Source: Tissierella creatinini (lineage in GTDB: Bacteria > Bacillota > Clostridia > Tissierellales > Tissierellaceae). Taken from it: a stretch of 49,612 nucleotides of DNA. Under the pieces are notes generated by a model that searched no databases, had not been told where the DNA came from, and saw only the letters and a list, made by a program, of their open reading frames with translations. The stretch lies in NCBI GenBank assembly GCA_005046945.1, contig SUSS01000019.1, positions 1-49,612 on the forward strand, given 5' to 3'. Below, piece after piece: positions 24,613-32,682 of this stretch (its first letter is position 1; every line of letters begins with the position of its first letter). The translations under genes and the position numbers were made by a program.

Positions 24613-25368
24613 ATGGATAGAAAAATCCTAAAGTGTATAAATACTATTGATGAATTTGACATTGAAGAATTAGATAGATTACAAGTTGGGATTGAGATTC
24701 AAGATTTTACTGAACCAAATTTGACTGATGAGGAAGTTAAGCATCTCACCATAAGATATAATAAATTGTTTAGTCAATTTAATGGTGTTAAATCCTTACA
24801 TGGACCATTTTTAGATTTGAAGCCAGCAAGCCCAGACCTTGAGATCAGACGCGTAAGCTATAATAAATACCTAAGGACCTTAAAGGTAGCGACCCAATTA
24901 GATATGGACTATGTTATATTCCATAGTCAGATAAACCCATATCTAAACGACCCTTACCTTATTAAATTAAATAATATACAGACTAGGGATTTTTTTCATG
25001 AAATCTTGGATGAGTTAAAGGATTTTAAAGGAACTATACTTATCGAGAATATTTTTGAGCCTACTCCTGATTTAATCAAGGAAAGAATAGATATGATTAA
25101 TATCCCTAATATCAAAAATATACTAGATATTGGGCATGCAAAACTAGGCAGTGTAAGCCTAGAAAAATGGGTCAAGGAACTTAAGAATCATTTAGTCTAT
25201 GTGCACCTTCATTCAAATAATGGAGTTCATGACCTACATCAGGTACCTAGTGAAATAGAAATATTGGCACTAAAAGACCTTTTCAGAAAATATGATTTAA
25301 ATCCGGTAGTGTCTTTGGAATATAAAAGCAATGACCCTAATAGAGAAATAGAAATTTTAAGAAGCTAG
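24613..25368 (+). CDS. TIM-barrel sugar isomerase / endonuclease-IV-like protein
   Basis: 251 residues of xylose-isomerase-like fold. Candidate metal ligands are in SLHGPFLDL (about 59-67), VIFHSQINPY, ILIENIF, ILDIGHAKLG and VYVHLHSNNGVHD. It may be an isomerase, epimerase or hydrolase; the substrate cannot be told. It lies 28 bases after cobC and ends in a terminator, so it is probably co-transcribed with cobU-cobS-cobC. A link with cobalamin metabolism is suggested only by position. Confidence 0.75.
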   Translation: MDRKILKCINTIDEFDIEELDRLQVGIEIQDFTEPNLTDEEVKHLTIRYNKLFSQFNGVKSLHGPFLDLKPASPDLEIRRVSYNKYLRTLKVATQLDMDYVIFHSQINPYLNDPYLIKLNNIQTRDFFHEILDELKDFKGTILIENIFEPTPDLIKERIDMINIPNIKNILDIGHAKLGSVSLEKWVKELKNHLVYVHLHSNNGVHDLHQVPSEIEILALKDLFRKYDLNPVVSLEYKSNDPNREIEILRS

Positions 25369-25388
25369 AATACTCTAGCTTCTTAAAA
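25359..25388 (+). terminator. Terminator of the cobUSC cluster
   Basis: AAGAAGCTAGA and TCTAGCTTCTT form an 11-pair stem that includes the stop codon of the TIM-barrel gene and runs into AAAAGTC. The tail is poor in T, so it may act weakly. Confidence 0.5.
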
Positions 25389-25413
25389 GTCAAATAATAT
25401 ATTACAAACTATC

Positions 25414-25461
25414 AAGTAAGTTAATATTAATTAAAAAATAAATTTAATAATCTACTTACTA
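25414..25461 (+). promoter_or_regulatory. Candidate HxlR operator in the hxlR promoter
   Basis: AAGTAAGTTAAT (25414-25425) and CTACTTACTA (25452-25461) form an inverted arrangement. The second overlaps the expected -35 of the promoter whose TATAAT is at 25479-25484. The same two elements recur, in reverse order, upstream of the nitroreductase. Confidence 0.4.
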
Positions 25462-25502
25462 TTTGTAACTAGTCGTGCTATAATACTAGTAGGTGATGAA
25501 AT

Positions 25503-25820
25503 ATGGATAATGAAAACAAATATCATATGTGTCCTAAATTTGAATCTGCATTTGAACTTCTAGGAAAGAGATGGACTGGTCTTATAATTCATACTCTTCT
25601 AAATGGTCAAAAAAGATTTTCTGATATTGAAGAAGCAATCCCTAATTTAAGTGCTCGTATGCTAACTGAAAGATTTAAGGAGCTTGAAGAGCGGGGCATA
25701 GTTGTGAGAAATGTATATCCGGAGACACCTGTAAGGATAGAATACGAACTTACAGAAAAAGGGCATGAACTTTATAAAGCAATATCCGAGATTCAAAAAT
25801 GGGCAGAAAAATGGAACTAG
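25503..25820 (+). CDS. HxlR-family winged-helix regulator
   Basis: 105 residues with the HxlR pattern: a Cys near the N-terminus (MCPKFESAFELLGKRWTGLIIHTLL, Cys at residue 10), the recognition helix LSARMLTERFKELEERGIV, and wing RIEYELTEKGHEL. Many members sense oxidants or aldehydes through the N-terminal Cys. The next gene is a nitroreductase. The arrangement resembles Bacillus HypR, which controls the nitroreductase HypO under thiol stress, so a similar redox circuit is plausible but inferred. Confidence 0.88.
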   Translation: MDNENKYHMCPKFESAFELLGKRWTGLIIHTLLNGQKRFSDIEEAIPNLSARMLTERFKELEERGIVVRNVYPETPVRIEYELTEKGHELYKAISEIQKWAEKWN

Positions 25821-25831
25821 AATAAAAGTAT

Positions 25832-25869
25832 TAAAAAACTCCTGTAATGATGATATAGGGGTTTTTTGT
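25832..25869 (+). terminator. Terminator after the HxlR gene
   Basis: AAAAAACTCCT pairs with AGGGGTTTTTT around about 14 bases and ends in a T-run, separating the regulator from the nitroreductase, which has its own promoter. Confidence 0.65.
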
Positions 25870-25940
25870 TGCTCAAATATGAATCTAGTAATTATATGAT
25901 GAAGTAGAAAAAATAATTGATAATAATTATCGATTTCATA

Positions 25941-26000
25941 TTGACAACTTACTAAACATAATATAATATAAGTATAGAAGGTTATTAAAAGTAAGTTAAT
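25941..26000 (+). promoter_or_regulatory. Nitroreductase promoter with candidate HxlR sites
   Basis: TTGACA (25941-25946), a 17-base spacer and TAATAT (25964-25969) form a near-consensus promoter. ACTTACTA lies in the spacer and AAAGTAAGTTAAT at 25988-26000 lies near the transcript start. Both elements also occur upstream of hxlR, pointing to a shared repressor or activator. Confidence 0.5.
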
Positions 26001-26033
26001 TAAAATAAATAATGACAAATAGGAGAGATTTAA

Positions 26034-26633
26034 ATGGAGAGAAACTTTATAGATGCTGTGAAAGCTAGAAGATCATATTACGGAATTAGTAAGGAAAAAG
26101 TTGTATCAGATGAGAGAATAGAAGAGATAGTAAAGCATGCTGTTTTTTATACACCAACAGCTTTTAATTCACAAAGTGGTAGGGTAATCTTACTTTTGAA
26201 TAAGGAGCATGATAAACTTTGGGATATGGTAATGGAAGCCTTAAGAAAACACGTGCCTGCTGATAAATTTGAATCAACAGAGCAAAAGATTAATTCATTT
26301 AAAGCAGGCTACGGAACGGTAGTGTACTTTGAAGACGAGGATATAACGAAGGGGTTACAAGAACAGTTTCCTAGCTATGCGCATAACTTCCCTAAATGGG
26401 CTGAACAGGCTAACGGAATGCTTCAATACATTGTAGGTGTATCATTAGAACAGGAAGGCTTTGGAGCTTCATTGCAGCATTATTCAGAGCTTATAACCGA
26501 AGAATTTAAAAAGGAATACAATATTACTGATAACTGGAGAATGGTTGCCCAGATGCCATTTGGAAAGCCAACAATGACGCCTGGAGAAAAGGATTTTACA
26601 CCAATTGAAGGTAGACTAAAAACATATAAATAA
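26034..26633 (+). CDS. Nitroreductase family oxidoreductase (YdgI/HypO-like)
   Basis: 199 residues. The N-terminal FMN-binding ARRSYYGISKEKVV, the TPTAFNSQSGRVILL segment, and QMPFGKPTMTPGEKDFTPIEGRLKTYK at the end mark the oxygen-insensitive nitroreductase clade that includes Bacillus YdgI and HypO. It would reduce quinones or nitro compounds with FMN and NAD(P)H. Control by the adjacent HxlR regulator is likely from repeated promoter motifs. A terminator follows. Confidence 0.88.
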   Translation: MERNFIDAVKARRSYYGISKEKVVSDERIEEIVKHAVFYTPTAFNSQSGRVILLLNKEHDKLWDMVMEALRKHVPADKFESTEQKINSFKAGYGTVVYFEDEDITKGLQEQFPSYAHNFPKWAEQANGMLQYIVGVSLEQEGFGASLQHYSELITEEFKKEYNITDNWRMVAQMPFGKPTMTPGEKDFTPIEGRLKTYK

Positions 26634-26640
26634 ACATTTA

Positions 26641-26670
26641 TAAAGGGTTGTCTTTTGACAACCCTTTTAA
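26641..26670 (+). terminator. Terminator after the nitroreductase
   Basis: AAAGGGTTGTC and GACAACCCTTT form an 11-pair stem with a TTTT loop. The central 22 bases recur exactly as the terminator at 45116. Confidence 0.8.
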
Positions 26671-26678
26671 TCTATAGA

Positions 26679-26774
26679 TTAAATTATATATTCCATGGTC
26701 CCACCGCATACCATTCTTTCATCTTCTGCTACATCACCACTCATATCTATATTGTTGCAACTTCTAAGATTAAC
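26679..26774 (-). pseudogene. Remnant of an XdhC/CoxI-type maturation factor
   Basis: On the minus strand a frame of 31 codons with no good start reads ... MSGDVAEDERMVCGGTMEYII and stops. The segment ERMVCGGTME is characteristic of XdhC/CoxI proteins, which insert the sulfurated molybdenum cofactor into xanthine dehydrogenases. The rest of the gene is missing on both sides. It may be debris of a factor once serving the molybdenum hydroxylase at 8699-12260. Confidence 0.45.
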
Positions 26775-26786
26775 CTAAATTTAGTA

Positions 26787-26815
26787 TTGAAATAAATTCA
26801 AGTATAACTTATAAT
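26787..26815 (+). promoter_or_regulatory. Promoter of the histidine phosphatase gene
   Basis: TTGAAA (26787-26792), a 17-base spacer and TATAAT (26810-26815) lie 39 bases before the ATG. Confidence 0.6.
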
Positions 26816-26854
26816 AATACTGTTACAAGGGTTTTCCTTTAGAGGAGGAGTTTT

Positions 26855-27463
26855 ATGAAATTATATTTTGCAAGACATGGAACTACCAAATGGAATGATG
26901 ATGGGAGGTTACAAGGAAGAAAGGATTCAGACCTCACGGAAGAGGGGATATATAGAGCCATACAACTAAGAAGCAAATTAGCTCATGTGAATTTTGATTT
27001 TGTATATTCTAGTCCCCAAAATAGGGCCTTAGAAACGGCCAAGATATTTATAGGCAATAAGGATACAAAGATTATTACTCATGAATCTTTAAGTGAAATA
27101 GGTTTAGGAATTTGGGAAGGAATGAAAGTTTCTAAAATAGAAAGTGATTTTCCTAAAGAGTATCATTCTTATAAATATAATCCTGAAAATTATAAACCCT
27201 TAGGGGGAGAATCGTTTGAAGACCTATTTATGAGAGTCCAACTATTCTTAGATGAAATAAAAATATTAGATGCGGAAAATATAATGGTCATAACTCACGG
27301 TGTAACAATTAAAGCTTTACTCGCAATAATTAAAGGATTGAGCCTTAAGGAATTTCCAAATATTCCCGTATATACAGGAACTGCACTGAATATTTGTGAA
27401 TGTAGCAAAGATAAAATAGAATTATTAATTGAAGGTGACACTTCTCATATTCATGATTTGTAG
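26855..27463 (+). CDS. Histidine phosphatase family protein
   Basis: 202 residues with the phospho-His motif FARHGTTKWN, VYSSPQNRALETAKIF, and IMVITHGVTIKALL. It is similar in size and order to CobC-like alpha-ribazole phosphatases and broad-specificity PhoE-type phosphatases. It has its own promoter and a GAGGAGG ribosome site, and lies upstream of the cobalamin riboswitch rather than under it. It may be a second CobC or an unrelated phosphatase. Confidence 0.8.
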   Translation: MKLYFARHGTTKWNDDGRLQGRKDSDLTEEGIYRAIQLRSKLAHVNFDFVYSSPQNRALETAKIFIGNKDTKIITHESLSEIGLGIWEGMKVSKIESDFPKEYHSYKYNPENYKPLGGESFEDLFMRVQLFLDEIKILDAENIMVITHGVTIKALLAIIKGLSLKEFPNIPVYTGTALNICECSKDKIELLIEGDTSHIHDL

Positions 27464-27486
27464 TAGGTTTTATTATTTTTGTATAC

Positions 27487-27515
27487 TTGAAAGTTTGATG
27501 TAAAGATGATATATT
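27487..27515 (+). promoter_or_regulatory. Promoter of the cobalamin operon
   Basis: TTGAAA (27487-27492), a 17-base spacer and TATATT (27510-27515) place the start at about 27522, immediately before the first riboswitch helix. Confidence 0.65.
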
Positions 27516-27524
27516 ATTATTAAA

Positions 27525-27659
27525 TTAATAGTAAAATTGGAAGCTGGGTGCGAATCCCACACTGTCTCGCAACTGTATTAGCGGAGTACATGCAAATATG
27601 CCACTGGGTAACTGGGAAGGCTGCAATGTGCAATGAAGCTTAAGTCAGGATACTATTAA
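27525..27659 (+). ncRNA. Adenosylcobalamin riboswitch aptamer
   Basis: The class is recognised by the conserved string TGGGTGCGAATCCCACACTG, GCAACTGTA, the GCGGAGTACATGC arm, GCCACTGGG ... GGGAAGGC, and the B12 box AAGTCAGGATAC (27642-27653). Helix P1 is TTAATAGT (27525-27532) with ACTATTAA (27652-27659). It senses coenzyme B12 and should shut off the operon that follows. Confidence 0.96.
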
Positions 27660-27681
27660 ACATTTGAGCTTTTTTCTTACG

Positions 27682-27757
27682 AAAGATAAGAGGATGCAAT
27701 AGTTTATAGCTATGTATTTTTATTCACTTATCTTTTGAAAGATAGGTGAATTTTTTA
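27682..27757 (+). terminator. Riboswitch expression platform: antiterminator and terminator
   Basis: The terminator stem is TTCACTTATCTTT (27723-27735 region) with AAAGATAGGTGAA (27738-27750), followed by six T residues. AAAGATAAG at 27682-27690 is perfectly complementary to CTTATCTTT (27727-27735) in the 5' arm and so can form the competing antiterminator when the aptamer is empty. Confidence 0.8.
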
Positions 27758-27841
27758 TTGTAAATAAGCAATAAGCAGTAAATCTATGTGAGCAAATAGA
27801 TTTGAGTTGCAAAACTGATTTATCTCAATGGAGGAATGTTT

Positions 27842-29212
27842 ATGATCCATGGTTTAAAATTTAATAGAATTATCATAGCAGGAACAGGAAGTAATTGTGG
27901 AAAGACTACAGTTACATGTGCATTGCTGAAAGCTCTGATGAATAAGGGCTTAAAGGTAGCATCCTTTAAAAGTGGTCCTGATTTTATAGACCCGATGTTT
28001 CATACGAGGATAACTGGCACTAAATCACGTAATTTAGACATGCTATTATGCGGAGAGAACACTACAAAGCAACTATTTGCCAAAAACAGTCAAGGCATGG
28101 ATATTTCAGTAGTAGAGGGAGTAATGGGACTTTATGATGGCTTAGGGATGAATTCCATGGATTATTCCTCCAATGATTTATCTTTAAAAACAGATACCCC
28201 AGTAATTTTAGTAGTTAACTGTAAGGGTATGGGCCGTTCAGTTGCAGCTTTAATAAAGGGTTATCTAGAATTTGCAGAAAATAATATAAAAGGTGTAATA
28301 TTAAATGGAATTAGCCCAGGTATGTATCCTTATTATAAGGAACTTATAGAAAATAATAATGAAATAAAAGTATTAGGTTTTATTCCCAATCTTCCGGAGG
28401 TTTCAATAGGAAGTAGGCATTTAGGATTGATTACTGCTGATGAAATAGATGATTTAAAAAACAAGATAGATATATTAGCTAATATCGCTAAAGAATATAT
28501 TGATTTAGATGATTTAATAGAGTTAGCATCAGGGGCACCAAGGCTTTTTTATGAAGAATACAATGTTGAAAAGCTTGGTAAAACCAAGATTGCAATTGCA
28601 AGGGATAATGCCTTCAGTTTCTATTATGAGGATGTCATAGACTTGCTTAAGGAATTAGGTGCTGAAATAATCTCCTTTTCTCCTATCCATGACAAAAGTT
28701 TGCCAAAAGATATTGGAGGATTGGTAATAGGTGGAGGTTATCCAGAATTATATTTGGAAGAATTATCAGGAAATCATTCCATGCTAAATAGTATTAGGTC
28801 AAATATAAATAAGGGTATACCTACATATGCTGAATGCGGTGGTTTTATTTATTTAGGTAAGACTATAGAGGGTAGTCCTATGGTAAATCTAATTGAAACT
28901 GATAGTGTATTAACCAAAGGATTACAAAACTTTGGATATATAGATCTTCAAGCAAATGAAGATAATATACTTTGTAAGATGGGTGAAAGCATAAAGGGTC
29001 ATGAATTTCATTATGCCAGAAGCGATTTTGAAGGAGAGTCCTTTACAGCTACTAAGATTTCCACAGGGAAGAAAAGAACTTGCATCTTAGCTAAGGACAA
29101 TATCTTCGCAGGGTTTCCTCATTTAAATTTATGGGGCAATGTGGATTTTGCTAAAAATTTTGTAAAGCAATGTATTGAATATAGTAGTAAATCAGAAAGC
29201 AGGGAGGACTAG
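27842..29212 (+). CDS. cbiA: Cobyrinate a,c-diamide synthase
   Basis: 456 residues from the ATG at 27842, which sits 7 bases after GGAGG; an ATG at 27836 is too close to the ribosome site. The N-terminal P-loop domain has IIAGTGSNCGKTTVT. The C-terminal type-1 glutaminase domain has its catalytic Cys332 in YAECGGFIYLG. It amidates side chains a and c of (cobalt-)cobyrinate. It is the first gene after the riboswitch and ends 1 base before the cbiP start. Confidence 0.95.
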   Translation: MIHGLKFNRIIIAGTGSNCGKTTVTCALLKALMNKGLKVASFKSGPDFIDPMFHTRITGTKSRNLDMLLCGENTTKQLFAKNSQGMDISVVEGVMGLYDGLGMNSMDYSSNDLSLKTDTPVILVVNCKGMGRSVAALIKGYLEFAENNIKGVILNGISPGMYPYYKELIENNNEIKVLGFIPNLPEVSIGSRHLGLITADEIDDLKNKIDILANIAKEYIDLDDLIELASGAPRLFYEEYNVEKLGKTKIAIARDNAFSFYYEDVIDLLKELGAEIISFSPIHDKSLPKDIGGLVIGGGYPELYLEELSGNHSMLNSIRSNINKGIPTYAECGGFIYLGKTIEGSPMVNLIETDSVLTKGLQNFGYIDLQANEDNILCKMGESIKGHEFHYARSDFEGESFTATKISTGKKRTCILAKDNIFAGFPHLNLWGNVDFAKNFVKQCIEYSSKSESRED

Positions 29213-29213
29213 T

Positions 29214-30062
29214 ATGGCTAATATTATGATTCAAGGAACAACGTCATCAGCTGGTAAAAGTCTTATGTGCACAGGACTTTGTAGAATATTGAAGGAAGAT
29301 GGCTATAAGGTATATCCTTTTAAATCACAAAATATGAGTTCGCGATTTTACCTAACAAAGGATGGAAAAAAGATAGCAGTGGCTCAAGCATTGCAAGCTA
29401 AGGCGGCCGGATTAGAGGCAGATTCGGATATGAATCCCATTTTATTAATCCCCAATTCAAATTGTGGTTCTATGGTCGTAGTAAATGGAGAAGAAATTTC
29501 TTCCATGAATACAGAAGAATACTATAAGTATAAAAATGGGTTAAAGGACCTTATAGTAAAAAAATATAGAGAAGTAGAGTTTAAAAGTGATGTAGTTGTA
29601 ATCGAAGGTGCCGGTAGTCCAGCAGAGATAAATTTAAAAGAAAACGATATTGTAAACATGGGTATGGCTGAAATAGCTGATGCACCAGTCTTAATAGTTA
29701 CAGATATCGATAGAGGGGGTGCCTTTGCAGCTCTTTACGGAACTGTAATGCTACTTGAACCCCATGAAAGGGCTAGGGTAAAGGGGCTTATTATCAATAA
29801 ATTTAGGGGGGATAAAAGCTTATTAGAATCTGGATTAAAGATGATTGAGGACTTGTTAAATATCCCTGTATTAGGTGTAATACCCTATATTCCCCTTGAA
29901 TTGGTGGATGAGGATTCACTAGTAGATAGGGAAAAAAGATGTAATGTAGAAAGCCAGACCCTTGAGGAAGAAGAAATCGAATTAAAAAGGCTTGCAGAAA
30001 CATTAAGGGCTAATCTAGATATAGACTATATATATAAAATTATGGGCTTGGTCAATGATTAA
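29214..30062 (+). CDS. cbiP: Cobyric acid synthase lacking its glutaminase domain
   Basis: 282 residues against about 490-510 for normal CbiP/CobQ. The N-terminal ATP-binding domain is intact: MIQGTTSSAGKS, PFKSQNMS, VVIEGAGSPAEINL and VTDIDRGGAFAALYG. After VDEDSLVDREKR the usual glutaminase domain (Cys-containing GICGGYQ segment and terminal His-Glu) is absent. The sequence passes in frame to ELKRLAETLRANLDIDYIYKIM, which resembles the normal extreme C-terminus. This points to an in-frame internal loss. It should amidate side chains b, d, e and g, but would need free ammonia or another glutaminase. Confidence 0.85.
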   Translation: MANIMIQGTTSSAGKSLMCTGLCRILKEDGYKVYPFKSQNMSSRFYLTKDGKKIAVAQALQAKAAGLEADSDMNPILLIPNSNCGSMVVVNGEEISSMNTEEYYKYKNGLKDLIVKKYREVEFKSDVVVIEGAGSPAEINLKENDIVNMGMAEIADAPVLIVTDIDRGGAFAALYGTVMLLEPHERARVKGLIINKFRGDKSLLESGLKMIEDLLNIPVLGVIPYIPLELVDEDSLVDREKRCNVESQTLEEEEIELKRLAETLRANLDIDYIYKIMGLVND

Positions 30063-30990
30063 TATATTATTAGCAGTTGCATTGGATTTTTTAATAGGAG
30101 ATCCTTACAGCTTTCCTCATCCAGTTAAGCTCATGGGTAAGATTATATCCTTAGAAGAAAATATGGCTAGAAAGATATTTAAGTCTGATAAGGGTCTTAA
30201 ATTAGCTGGTCTAATTATTGTGATAGTAAATTTATTCTTGGGATTTTCAATACCGCTATTGTTGCTCAAGCTTGTTGCCAATAACAAAATAGTCTATATC
30301 ATTATGAATGTCTACTTTATTTATACTTGTATTGCAGGAAGATGCCTTCATCATGAGGCTATAATGGTGTCTAAAGCTATGGATAAGAGCTTAGATGAAG
30401 GTAGAAAGAGGTTATCCTATATAGTAGGTAGGGATACCTCACAGCTTTCTGAAGAAAGTATCATAAAAGCAACTATTGAAACCGTGGCAGAAAACACATC
30501 TGATGGTGTTATAGGTCCCTTGTTTTATATAGTAGTATTTGGACCACCAGGGGGTCTTGTATATAAATTTATAAATACTATGGACTCCATGCTTGGCTAT
30601 ATGAATGAAAGATATATGTATTTGGGATATTTCCCTGCTAAATTTGATGATTTATTTAATCTAATACCAGCTAGAATTACTGGATTATTGATGAATATTG
30701 GATCCCTAGCTAGATTTGATGTAAAAAATGGACTAAGGATTATGAAAAGGGATAATAAAAATCATAAAAGCCCCAACAGTGGTTATCCAGAGAGTGCAGT
30801 TGCAGGATTACTAGGGATTCAACTTGGTGGAGGAAATTATTATAAAGGACAGTATGTAGACAAGCCTTATATTGGTGATAAAGTCAACATTTTAAATAAA
30901 AACCATATTAAGAATACAATTGAAATTATGTATAGGACAGAAATGGTTTTTTTAATATTTCATGGATTTATATTGATGTTAATTAGATGA
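30055..30990 (+). CDS. cbiB: Adenosylcobinamide-phosphate synthase
   Basis: 311 residues, several membrane helices. Family marks are LAVALDFLIGDPYSFPHPVKLMGKII at the N-terminus, IVGRDTSQLSEESIIKATIETVAENTSDGVIGPLFY, and NTMDSMLGYMNERY. It attaches the aminopropanol arm, or its phosphate made by CobD, to adenosylcobyrate. Its ATG overlaps the end of cbiP by 8 bases. Confidence 0.94.
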   Translation: MINILLAVALDFLIGDPYSFPHPVKLMGKIISLEENMARKIFKSDKGLKLAGLIIVIVNLFLGFSIPLLLLKLVANNKIVYIIMNVYFIYTCIAGRCLHHEAIMVSKAMDKSLDEGRKRLSYIVGRDTSQLSEESIIKATIETVAENTSDGVIGPLFYIVVFGPPGGLVYKFINTMDSMLGYMNERYMYLGYFPAKFDDLFNLIPARITGLLMNIGSLARFDVKNGLRIMKRDNKNHKSPNSGYPESAVAGLLGIQLGGGNYYKGQYVDKPYIGDKVNILNKNHIKNTIEIMYRTEMVFLIFHGFILMLIR

Positions 30991-31006
30991 AAGGAGAATT
31001 ATTAAT

Positions 31007-31681
31007 ATGAAAAAATTATATGGAATTGGAACTGGTCCAGGAGCTTCAGATTTACTAACTATTAGAGCAGCCAATCTTATAAAGGATGCCGATATAATAT
31101 TTGTACCCAATAATAAGGGAAGAAATATGGCTCTAGATACTGCAAGGGACTTAATTGGAGATAAGAAAATTGTCCTAATTGATTTTCCAATGGGGCAGGT
31201 TACTAAGGAGGACTATAGGAAGGCTGCTGAAATCATCTTTAATGGAATAGCTGAAAATGAATATGGTGTGTTTTTAACTATTGGAGATTCTATGATTTAT
31301 AGTACTTTTATCTATATTATGAATGAATTAGACAATAGGAAAATAGATATTGAGATAGTACCAGGCATACCATCTTTCGTAGCAGCAGCCTGTGCCAGCA
31401 AGACACCACTTACAGTAAAAGGCGAGTCATTTCTTCTTTGTGACGAATACAATCCTAAGCTTTTGGATAATGTGGACTCCCTTGCAATTCTTAAAACCTT
31501 AGGAGAAAAGGAAGATCTATTACATTATCTTGAAAAAAGGGATTTTAACTATAAATATGTTAAGAGGGTAAGTCTAGAGAAAGAAGAAATTCTTCAAGAT
31601 AAAGATACAATTATTAAGGACAAGGATTATATTTCATTAATTTTAAGTAGAAAACAGGAGGCTAACTATGAAGGGAAATAA
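31007..31681 (+). CDS. cbiL: Cobalt-factor II / precorrin-2 C20-methyltransferase
   Basis: 224 residues of the SAM-dependent tetrapyrrole methyltransferase fold. The glycine-rich YGIGTGPGASDLLTIRAANLIKDADIIFVP opening and FLTIGDSMIYSTFIYIM separate it from other Cbi methyltransferases. EIVPGIPSFVAAACA follows. It is the first methyltransferase of the cobalt-early pathway, acting after cobalt insertion by CbiK. It overlaps the start of the btuF gene by 14 bases. Confidence 0.92.
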   Translation: MKKLYGIGTGPGASDLLTIRAANLIKDADIIFVPNNKGRNMALDTARDLIGDKKIVLIDFPMGQVTKEDYRKAAEIIFNGIAENEYGVFLTIGDSMIYSTFIYIMNELDNRKIDIEIVPGIPSFVAAACASKTPLTVKGESFLLCDEYNPKLLDNVDSLAILKTLGEKEDLLHYLEKRDFNYKYVKRVSLEKEEILQDKDTIIKDKDYISLILSRKQEANYEGK

Positions 31682-32678
31682 AGTATTAATACTAATTTTA
31701 TTATTATCTATATCAGCAATCTATTTAGTTGGATGTAATACAGAAACTGCTGATTCATCCAATAAAGAAGTAAAGGAAGTCGTAGATTCAAAAGATGAAT
31801 TTGGCATAACAATAACTGAAGACAATGTTTCATTTGTAGATGGAAGTGGAGAAGAGGTAAGTATACATAAAAATCCAAAAAGGGTTGTAGTTTTATTTTC
31901 ATCATTTTTAGACATTTGGACAAAAAATGGTGGAGAATTAATCGGTATGGTTGAAGATACATCTGGAAGTCCTATCCCTGGAACTGAAGGAGTGGAAACT
32001 GTAGGTCGAACTGGGGCTATTAGTTTAGAAAAAATAATTTCATTGGAACCAGATTTGGTTATCTTAAGCTCTAATACTAGTTCACAAATGGAAATGGTCC
32101 CTTCATTAAAACAAAACAATATACCAGTTATAGCATTTGATTATAAATTCAAAGAAGATTATTACAAAATGGTAAAGCTATTTACGGCAATTAATGAAAG
32201 AGAAGATTTATATGAGGAAAATGTATTGGCTATAGAAAAAGAAATACAGGAAATAGTTGAAAAAACTAGTGAGGAAAAGCCAAAAAAAGTATTTTTAATG
32301 TTTGCTTCATCGAAAAGTCTGGAAGCTAGAGGTTCAAATTCTACAGTTGGAGAAATATTTGCAGATTTAAATGCTGTAAACATAACAGATGAGTCAGGAG
32401 TCCCCTTTGAGGATCAAAGTTTTAGCATGGAAAAGCTTATAGAAGAAGATCCAGAGTATATATTTGTTATAACAATGGGCAGTGATATGGAAAAGGTTCA
32501 GGATAAGATAAAAGCAGACGCAGAATCCAATCCAGCCTGGGCATCACTTTCAGCAGTAAAAAATAATAAATACATTTTCCTGCCTAAGGAATTATTTACA
32601 TATAAGGCGAATGAAAGATATGCAGAGGCTTATGAGTATGTAGCAAAAATATTATACCCTGAAGCATTTAGCAATTAG
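31668..32678 (+). CDS. btuF: Vitamin B12/corrinoid ABC substrate-binding lipoprotein
   Basis: 336 residues. The lipoprotein signal has lipobox LVGC (Cys at residue 23). A class III periplasmic-binding domain follows with NPKRVVVLFSSFLDIWTKNGGELIGMV, the LEPDLVILSSNTSSQ motif, and a long central helix. The domain fold also serves siderophores and metals. Placement inside the riboswitch-controlled cobalamin operon and the following BtuC/BtuD partners make corrinoid uptake the best call. Confidence 0.82.
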   Translation: MKGNKVLILILLLSISAIYLVGCNTETADSSNKEVKEVVDSKDEFGITITEDNVSFVDGSGEEVSIHKNPKRVVVLFSSFLDIWTKNGGELIGMVEDTSGSPIPGTEGVETVGRTGAISLEKIISLEPDLVILSSNTSSQMEMVPSLKQNNIPVIAFDYKFKEDYYKMVKLFTAINEREDLYEENVLAIEKEIQEIVEKTSEEKPKKVFLMFASSKSLEARGSNSTVGEIFADLNAVNITDESGVPFEDQSFSMEKLIEEDPEYIFVITMGSDMEKVQDKIKADAESNPAWASLSAVKNNKYIFLPKELFTYKANERYAEAYEYVAKILYPEAFSN

Positions 32679-32682
32679 AAAT

